Assembly (NCBI GenBank): GCA_003154025.1
Contig: PMCE01000403.1
Span: 12,647-22,839 of the forward strand
Length of the DNA: 10,193 nucleotides
Source: Syntrophaceae bacterium
Lineage (GTDB): Bacteria; Desulfobacterota; SM23-61
Direction of reading: 5' to 3'
Shown here: in pieces, positions 6,096 to 10,193 of the stretch
Position numbering within the stretch: the stretch's first letter is position 1
Layout: each line of letters starts with the position of its first letter
Program-made: the position numbers and the translations under genes
The notes under the pieces: generated by a model
Database searches by the model: none
What the model was told of the DNA's origin: nothing
The model's input: only the letters and a program-made list of their open reading frames with translations

Positions 6096-6392
6096 CTCTT
6101 TTTCCTCCTTCGGAGATTTTTCCGTCGTCTTTCCCGGGCCTCAGCCTCGTGCCTTCAAGGGTATAAAAAATGGAATCATAATTCCAGAAAAAAATTCCCT
6201 TCTCATCAGGAGATGGGACTTCCTCTCCCCACGGGGATTGAACTGGGGAAACAAAATGCCCCTTCGGTTCATCCCTCCAGGGGGAAAAAGTGAGATTCCC
6301 CCATTGTCGAACGGGAAGGCTTAATGCTATTCTTTTTAAGAAAAATAGGATTGCGACTTTCACGAAAACGAATTCCCAATAGGAGATACAAG
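6096..6392. promoter_or_regulatory. Divergent regulatory region between the VOC and aminotransferase genes
   Basis: The two genes are transcribed away from each other, so both promoters must lie here. Three dyads are visible. TGGAAT-N4-ATTCCA (6171-6186) is perfect, with a further ATTCC half-site at 6194-6198. GGGGGAA (6280-6286) pairs perfectly with TTCCCCC (6296-6302) over a 9-nt loop. An imperfect 22-bp palindrome lies at 6327-6348. I could not pick a convincing -35/-10 pair for either gene. No known riboswitch was recognised. Confidence 0.5.
6171..6186. promoter_or_regulatory. Perfect dyad TGGAAT-N4-ATTCCA, possible operator
   Basis: This is a 16-bp perfect palindrome placed 76-91 bp upstream of the VOC start codon. 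Its size suits a dimeric helix-turn-helix repressor or activator. It overlaps AT-rich sequence (GTATAAAAAATGG) that could hold a minus-strand -10 element. No regulator gene is adjacent, so the cognate protein is unknown. Confidence 0.35.
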
Positions 6393-7553
6393 ATGCAGAT
6401 CGCGAAACGGATGGAGCCTCTCGGGCGGAACCTGGTGATGGAGATGAACATGCGCATGGCCAGGATGAAACAGGAGGGCCGGGATGTCATCAACTTGGGG
6501 GTGGGGGACCCGGACTTCACTCCTCCCGATCATCTGCTGAAAGCCTTGCAGGACGCGGTGGGACACCCCGAATATCACCATTACCCCAGCTCCTATCAGA
6601 TCCAGCCACTGAAGAACGCCATCGCCGCCTGGTACCGACGCCGCTTCGGGGTGGACTTCGACCCGAACAGCGAAGTGCTTCCCCTCCTGGGTTCAACGGA
6701 CGCCCTCTTCACGGTCCATTTATGCCTCCTCGACCCGGGGGACATCGGCCTGGTTCCCGATCCATCCTATGCCTCTTACCAGGCGTGCGTCCAGGTCGCC
6801 GGCGGGGTGGTGGAAAAGGTCCCCTTGCTGAAAGAGAACGGTTTTCTCCCCGACCTGGAAAAGATCCCGGCCCATGTGGCCCAAAAGGCCAAAATGATCT
6901 GGGTCAACTACCCGAACAACCCCACGGGGGCCACGGCGACGCCGGAATTTTTCCGGAAGCTCATCTCCTGGGCCAAAGCGAATGATGTGGCGGTGGTTTC
7001 GGACAATGCCTATTCCGAGGTTTATTTCGACCACCTTCGTCCCGCGAGCTTCATGGAGTTTCCCGGAGCCCGGGAGGTGGGGATCGAGATTCACTCCCTT
7101 TCCAAGTCCTACAACTGCTGCGGATGGCGCGCAGGGATGGCGGTGGGAAACAAGGATCTCCTGGCCGCCCTGGCCAGGATCAAATCCCATTCCGACCGGG
7201 GCATGTATTATCCAATGCAGATTACGGCCATCCAGGCCCTGAACAGCCCCGATGATTTTATGCAAGAGCGGAATCGGATCTTCCAGGAGCGCCGGGACGT
7301 TCTGGTAGAGGGGCTCAACCGGATCGGCCTGAAAGCCTTCTCCCCCCGGGCCACCTTTTACCTCTGGTCCGCCGTACCGAAGGGCTATGCCTCCCGTGAT
7401 TTCTGCGTGAAAGCCCTGGAGGAAGCCAATGTGTGGATGATCCCGGGCTCCGTGTACGGCCGGTACGGCGAGGGGTACCTGCGGATCGCCCTCACCCATT
7501 CGGTGGACCGATTAAAAGAGGCCATCCACCGGTTAAGCCAGGTCATGGATTGA
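6393..7553 (+). CDS. Class I/II PLP aminotransferase, LL-diaminopimelate-aminotransferase-like
   Basis: This 386-residue protein is a fold-type I aminotransferase. Visible landmarks are GVGDPDFTPP (36-45), the PLP-phosphate region GSTDALF (100-106), YPNNPTGA (173-180, N176), D204 and Y207 in VSDNAY, the Schiff-base lysine K238 in HSLSKSYN, R246 in GWRAG, and substrate-carboxylate arginine R364 in GYLRIALTH. The overall wording (FLPDLEKIP, ATFYLW, PGSVYGRYGEGY) resembles the bacterial LL-diaminopimelate aminotransferase group, which makes LL-diaminopimelate directly from tetrahydrodipicolinate for lysine and peptidoglycan. Other class I/II transaminases such as alanine or aspartate types remain possible. 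Two cysteines after SKSYN replace the more usual MT. The frame is open from an ATG at 6324, but AGGAG (6381-6385), 7 bp before the ATG at 6393, marks the start. It is monocistronic as far as seen, and is followed directly by transposase debris. Confidence 0.9.
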   Translation: MQIAKRMEPLGRNLVMEMNMRMARMKQEGRDVINLGVGDPDFTPPDHLLKALQDAVGHPEYHHYPSSYQIQPLKNAIAAWYRRRFGVDFDPNSEVLPLLGSTDALFTVHLCLLDPGDIGLVPDPSYASYQACVQVAGGVVEKVPLLKENGFLPDLEKIPAHVAQKAKMIWVNYPNNPTGATATPEFFRKLISWAKANDVAVVSDNAYSEVYFDHLRPASFMEFPGAREVGIEIHSLSKSYNCCGWRAGMAVGNKDLLAALARIKSHSDRGMYYPMQITAIQALNSPDDFMQERNRIFQERRDVLVEGLNRIGLKAFSPRATFYLWSAVPKGYASRDFCVKALEEANVWMIPGSVYGRYGEGYLRIALTHSVDRLKEAIHRLSQVMD

Positions 7554-7569
7554 AGTCCCGAATCTAAAG

Positions 7570-8019
7570 GTTCCGAAGTGTCGGGGAATCATGCACATCA
7601 TCAGCTTCATCGAAGACCGGAAGGTCATCAGAGTCATCCTGAACCACCTGGGGCTGTGGCTCGTCAAGTCAAGACCGATTCCCAAGGCCCCTGCCCCACC
7701 GGCTCGGAACCAGGACGGCTCAGGGCAGGGTGATGAACTTCGGGACTATGACGAGCGGCAAGCATTGAAGATGTTGAAGAAGGGACTGGAAGTGCTTGGG
7801 ATAAACGAATCCGAATTGGAGGCCAAAGCGAAAGGCGCGGTGGAAAAGCAGGTATTGGCTTGGTGGTTGAGGAAGAAGACGGTTGTGAGCCGGAGATGGA
7901 TTAGTGAGGAATTGGGGATGGGGGATTTATCCAGAGTCACCAGTGCGGTGAGGAAAGTGAATATGGGGAAGGATAGGGAGATTCGAAGATGCAAGATGCA
8001 CCTGGAGGGAATTTCCTAA
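7570..8019 (+). pseudogene. Chimeric transposase remnant: IS91-like tail joined to RAYT C-terminus
   Basis: The frame carries two unrelated transposase ends. From about 7570, codons read VPKCRGIMHIISFIED and then VIRVILNHLGLW, the tail pattern of IS91-family Y2 transposases (CPxCGGxMxIISFIED..VIxxILxHLGLW), with the zinc-finger-like CGG already degraded to CRG. After a Pro/Ala-rich linker, from about 7740, the rest resembles the C-terminal part of REP-associated Y1 (RAYT) transposases: LEVLGINESELEAKAKG, EKQVLAWWLRKKT and RRWISEELGMG with a helix-turn-helix look. Catalytic HUH and tyrosine motifs of both families are absent. An ATG at 7591 gives a 142-residue open frame, but its ribosome-binding site is poor. 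It could still be translated as a small DNA-binding protein. It lies 17 bp after the aminotransferase stop codon. Family similarities come from memory of the patterns. Confidence 0.6.
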
Positions 8020-8046
8020 ATTCCTGGACTGACCCCTTTTTCGCTC

Positions 8047-8163
8047 ATGCAGCAGCCCTTGGCCAAGCCGCCCGCCCCCGTGCCGCTGGCCAAACCCGAT
8101 ACCCCGCTGCTGGACCAAGTGATCGCGAAGTTTAAAAAGGAGTATCCCGGGTCCTTCGCCTGA
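8047..8163 (+). pseudogene. Short unrecognised C-terminal-like fragment, Pro/Ala-rich
   Basis: The frame after the TAA at 8017-8019 stays open to TGA at 8161-8163, and an ATG at 8047 would give 38 residues. It reads as a proline/alanine linker followed by a helix ending LLDQVIAKFKKEYPGSFA, the look of the last residues of a larger protein. There is no ribosome-binding site and no upstream body. I do not recognise the parent gene. It is probably debris carried with the neighbouring transposon remnants, and may not be coding at all. Confidence 0.2.
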
Positions 8164-8424
8164 GGGAAGGGATGCCAAAAGTCAGGTTCCGACATTTGAC
8201 CGCAGGTGATCGCCTATTTCCATAGGAGGAGAAGCGGGAATGTAAGCCAGGTTCGGGACTGTTGAATGTTGAGACCCGTTGGGTTTTGCTCCCCCATGCC
8301 ATCACCGCGGGCCATCCAAACGTCCTCCGGATCAGCCCCCGATCCCCGCCTTCTTCCCTCTCCCCCTTGGCTTTCCCCATCCCCATGGAATTATTTCAAA
8401 GATCTCCAGAACTCCAGAATTTAC

Positions 8425-8454
8425 TTGACCCAACCCCGCATTTATGCAAATATT
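8425..8454 (+). promoter_or_regulatory. Candidate promoter for the GntR regulator operon
   Basis: TTGACC (8425-8430) matches the -35 consensus at 5 of 6 positions and AATATT (8449-8454) the -10 consensus at 4 of 6, with an 18-bp spacer. The region downstream is AT-rich and contrasts with the GC-rich surroundings. The predicted transcription start lies about 40 bp before the regulator's start codon. Confidence 0.4.
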
Positions 8455-8499
8455 TTTGTGATTTTTTAAATATCTCACAGAAAAACATTATCAAAAACA

Positions 8500-8510
8500 T
8501 TGTCTTACGC
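8500..8510 (+). promoter_or_regulatory. Possible GntR half-consensus operator over the TTG start
   Basis: TTGTCTTACGC matches the FadR-subfamily operator pattern TNGTNNNACNA at every fixed position except the last. It overlaps the predicted start codon, where binding would repress the gene itself. A single 11-bp match of this kind is weak evidence. Confidence 0.2.
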
Positions 8511-9144
8511 CAAAAACACCCATCACGAAAGAATCTTTCGAGCGATCCGGGACCGAATTGTCTACATGGAATACTCGCCCGGTAAACCCCTCCCCGAAAA
8601 AGAGTTGTGTCAGGAGTTCAAGGTCAGCCGGACCCCTGTCCGGGAAGCCATCAAAAAGCTGGAGGAGATGAAACTGGTATCGGTCATCCCTCGTTTTGGA
8701 ACTTATATATCCCCGGTGGACATCAACGAAATCCGTTCCGCTTTTGAGGTCAAGATCAAGCTCGAGGGATTGGCCGGAGAGGTCGCCGCGAAAAGGATCA
8801 CTCACGATAAACTCGCCGAGATGAAATCCCTCATCGAAGAAGCCGATGTTCTCCTGAAGGGTGGGGGGCATCGCCACCTTATCGAAATTGACACGCGCTT
8901 CCATGAAATCATCTATCAGGCCGCCCAGAATCCGATCCTCCAGGAGATTCTCGAAAACCTGCACAGCCGCTGTGCCAGGCTCTGGGGCTCCTCCCTCAGC
9001 GGCGTCATTCCCATTCCCGAAATCATTCACCAGCTGAAAGAAATCTATTCGGCCCTGGAGCAGAGAAATCCCAGGACGGCGGGGCGGCTCATGGAAGAAC
9101 ACGTGCGGTACTTCATCGACCACATCAAGAGTCAGCTTCTGTGA
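8500..9144 (+). CDS. GntR-family (FadR/FCD subfamily) transcriptional regulator
   Basis: This 214-residue protein has the two-domain build of FadR-type GntR regulators. Residues 8-72 form the winged helix, with the signature LPEKELCQEFKVSRTPVREA (31-50) and the wing PRFGTYI (64-70). Residues 78-210 form the all-helical FCD ligand domain. Likely metal or ligand residues of the FCD pocket are D131 and H135 in the D..FH motif, H177 in EIIHQLKEI, and H201 in MEEHV. Such proteins are usually repressors relieved by a small carboxylate or amino-acid-like metabolite. No in-frame ATG or GTG lies between the upstream stop at 8467-8469 and this point, and the next ATG (8566) would delete part of the helix-turn-helix, so the TTG at 8500 is preferred although no Shine-Dalgarno is seen. 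It probably controls the oxidoreductase 36 bp downstream and itself. Confidence 0.91.
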   Translation: MSYAKNTHHERIFRAIRDRIVYMEYSPGKPLPEKELCQEFKVSRTPVREAIKKLEEMKLVSVIPRFGTYISPVDINEIRSAFEVKIKLEGLAGEVAAKRITHDKLAEMKSLIEEADVLLKGGGHRHLIEIDTRFHEIIYQAAQNPILQEILENLHSRCARLWGSSLSGVIPIPEIIHQLKEIYSALEQRNPRTAGRLMEEHVRYFIDHIKSQLL

Positions 9145-9180
9145 AAGCCAGGGAGACCCTTGCCAATACGGGGAGATCGC

Positions 9181-10193
9181 ATGGCTGAAACCACGGCGGA
9201 TGCAGTGATCTGCGGAGCAGGCATGGCCGGGGTTTCCGCCGCCTACCACCTGAGCGTCAGGCACGGCATCAGGAAGGTCGCGCTCGTGGATGAAGGCGCA
9301 CCCCTTTCGCTGACCAGCGACAAATCGACGGAATGTTACCGTAACTGGTGGCCGGGACCCGGGGACGCCATGGTCCGTTTGATGAACCGCAGCATCGACC
9401 TCATGGAGGATCTCGCGCGGGAAAACGGCAACCGGTTTCATCTGAACCGGCGCGGCTACCTGTTTGCCACCGCGGCTCCGGCCCGGATCCCGACCTTCGA
9501 GCGGGCCGCAGAGGAGGCTGCCGCGCTTGGCGCCGGAGCAGTACGCTATTACCGCGGCCAACCCGGGGATCCTCCTTACCATCCTGCTCCGGCCCAAGTC
9601 TTTGAGGGGCAGCCGACGGGCTCGGATTTAATTACCGATCAGGCTTTGATTCACGAACATTTCCCCTATCTCTCCGAACGCACCGTGGCCGTGGTTCACC
9701 CTCGCCGCTGCGGCTGGCTCAGCGCCCAACAGCTCGGGATGTACATGTTGGAACAGGCCCGCGAACACGGAACCACCTTTTTGCAGGCCCGCCTTGAAAA
9801 GGTGGATGGTTCCGGCGGCCGGGTGGAAGCCGTACTTCTGCGCGAGGGGAGCAGGGATATCCGGATCTCCACTCCCAATCTGGTCAACGCCGCAGGCCCG
9901 TTTTTTTCCCATGTGGCGCGGATGATGGGCGTGGAACTTCCCATCACCCATGAGCTTCACATCAAGATCGCCTTCCGGGACCATCTGCGGGTGGTGGCCC
10001 GCGATGCGCCCCTTTTGATCTGGACCGATCCTACGACCCTGCCCTGGTCCGCGGAAGAGCGTTCTACTCTGGCACGGTCTGCGAAGACTCGACATCTTCT
10101 GGACGAATTCCCCTCCGGCGTCCATGCCCGCCCGGAGGGCGGCCCGGACAGCGATGTCGTCTTGATTCTTTGGACCTACGATGTCCGGCCGGT
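9181..10193 (+). CDS. FAD-dependent oxidoreductase (DAO superfamily), 3' end outside the window
   Basis: The frame is open from the ATG at 9181 to the window end (337 codons), so the C-terminus is missing. GGGAG at 9171-9175 lies 5 bp before the ATG. Residues 8-39 form the Rossmann dinucleotide-binding unit: GAGMAG (12-17), the hydrophobic second strand VALVD, and D37 for the FAD ribose. A further FAD-side motif, LVNAAGPF, occurs about residue 237-244, as in D-amino acid, sarcosine and glycine oxidase-like (DAO) flavoproteins. No signal peptide or transmembrane helix is seen, so the enzyme is probably cytoplasmic. The DAO family oxidises C-N bonds of amino acids and amines, or sometimes hydroxy-acids; the substrate here is not evident. 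Its place directly after the FadR-type regulator suggests an inducible catabolic enzyme. Confidence 0.88.
   Translation, partial: MAETTADAVICGAGMAGVSAAYHLSVRHGIRKVALVDEGAPLSLTSDKSTECYRNWWPGPGDAMVRLMNRSIDLMEDLARENGNRFHLNRRGYLFATAAPARIPTFERAAEEAAALGAGAVRYYRGQPGDPPYHPAPAQVFEGQPTGSDLITDQALIHEHFPYLSERTVAVVHPRRCGWLSAQQLGMYMLEQAREHGTTFLQARLEKVDGSGGRVEAVLLREGSRDIRISTPNLVNAAGPFFSHVARMMGVELPITHELHIKIAFRDHLRVVARDAPLLIWTDPTTLPWSAEERSTLARSAKTRHLLDEFPSGVHARPEGGPDSDVVLILWTYDVRP

Larger units (their letters stand above)
8020..8499. other. 480-bp spacer: transposon debris, then AT-rich promoter region
   Basis: The left part looks like mobile-element debris. AAATTCCTGGACTGACCCC (8018-8036) follows the remnant stop, and GTCAGGTTCCGACATTTGA (8181-8199) and GCCAGGTTCGGGACTGTTGA (8236-8255) form an imperfect direct repeat. 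A good AGGAGG (8224-8229) is followed 10 bp later by ATG directly joined to TAA (8240-8245), so this ribosome-binding site no longer serves a gene. The right part, from about 8420, becomes strongly AT-rich and holds the probable promoter of the GntR gene. Confidence 0.5.

Noticed and set aside
6324..6392. Upstream ATG start for the aminotransferase
   Set aside because: The added 23 residues are basic and outside the family alignment, overlap a palindrome, and lack a ribosome-binding site. AGGAG precedes the ATG at 6393.
6720..7499. Open frame of 259 codons on the minus strand
   Set aside because: It is antisense to the aminotransferase with all its PLP motifs, and has low-complexity composition and no ribosome-binding site of note.
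8491..9597. Open frame of 368 codons on the minus strand
   Set aside because: It lies antisense to the GntR and oxidoreductase genes, both with clear domain motifs, and has no recognisable domain. GC-rich genes often leave such long antisense frames.

Overview
The window is a GC-rich stretch of a bacterial chromosome with short operons separated by repeat-laden spacers. Gene content (an LL-diaminopimelate-aminotransferase-like enzyme, a methylmalonyl-CoA-epimerase-like VOC protein, a nitroreductase-family protein, a FadR-type GntR regulator) and the style of the spacers (degenerate heptamer arrays, a small inverted-repeat element, IS91 and RAYT debris) suggest an anaerobic deltaproteobacterial (Desulfobacterota-like) lineage. 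This is an inference from overall style; there is no rRNA or marker gene to confirm it.

Layout. 29-595 encodes a nitroreductase-family flavoprotein. 800-1060 encodes an 86-residue protein that aligns with MazG-like pyrophosphohydrolases but lacks most of their metal-binding acids. It is followed after 31 bp by a polytopic membrane protein with two related halves (1092-1886). A 367-bp spacer holds several short-period tandem repeats. 2254-3390 (membrane-anchored metallophosphoesterase) and 3407-4840 (amidase-signature hydrolase) are 16 bp apart and form a likely operon. 4955-5149 is a DUF1059 protein. The spacer 5150-5648 lies between convergent genes. It contains a perfect 12-bp hairpin, a 119-bp element with perfect 12-bp terminal inverted repeats, an apparent remnant of a FapA/DUF342 gene, and an eight-unit heptamer array.

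5649-6095 (minus strand) is a VOC protein, divergent from the PLP aminotransferase at 6393-7553. The region between them carries several dyads that could be operators. Immediately after the aminotransferase, 7570-8019 is a chimeric transposase remnant: an IS91-like C-terminal tail joined to the C-terminal helix-turn-helix part of a REP-associated (RAYT) transposase. More mobile-element debris follows up to about 8260. An AT-rich promoter region then precedes a GntR/FadR-type regulator (8500-9144) and a FAD-dependent oxidoreductase of the DAO type that runs off the window end (9181-10193). These last two look like a regulator and its target in one operon.

I found no CRISPR array, no toxin-antitoxin or defence cassette, no rRNA or tRNA and no intact mobile element. 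The window does not show a clear new multi-gene system. The most unusual items are the acid-depleted MazG-like protein beside a two-repeat membrane protein, the IS91-RAYT chimera, and the layered repeats of the convergent spacer.
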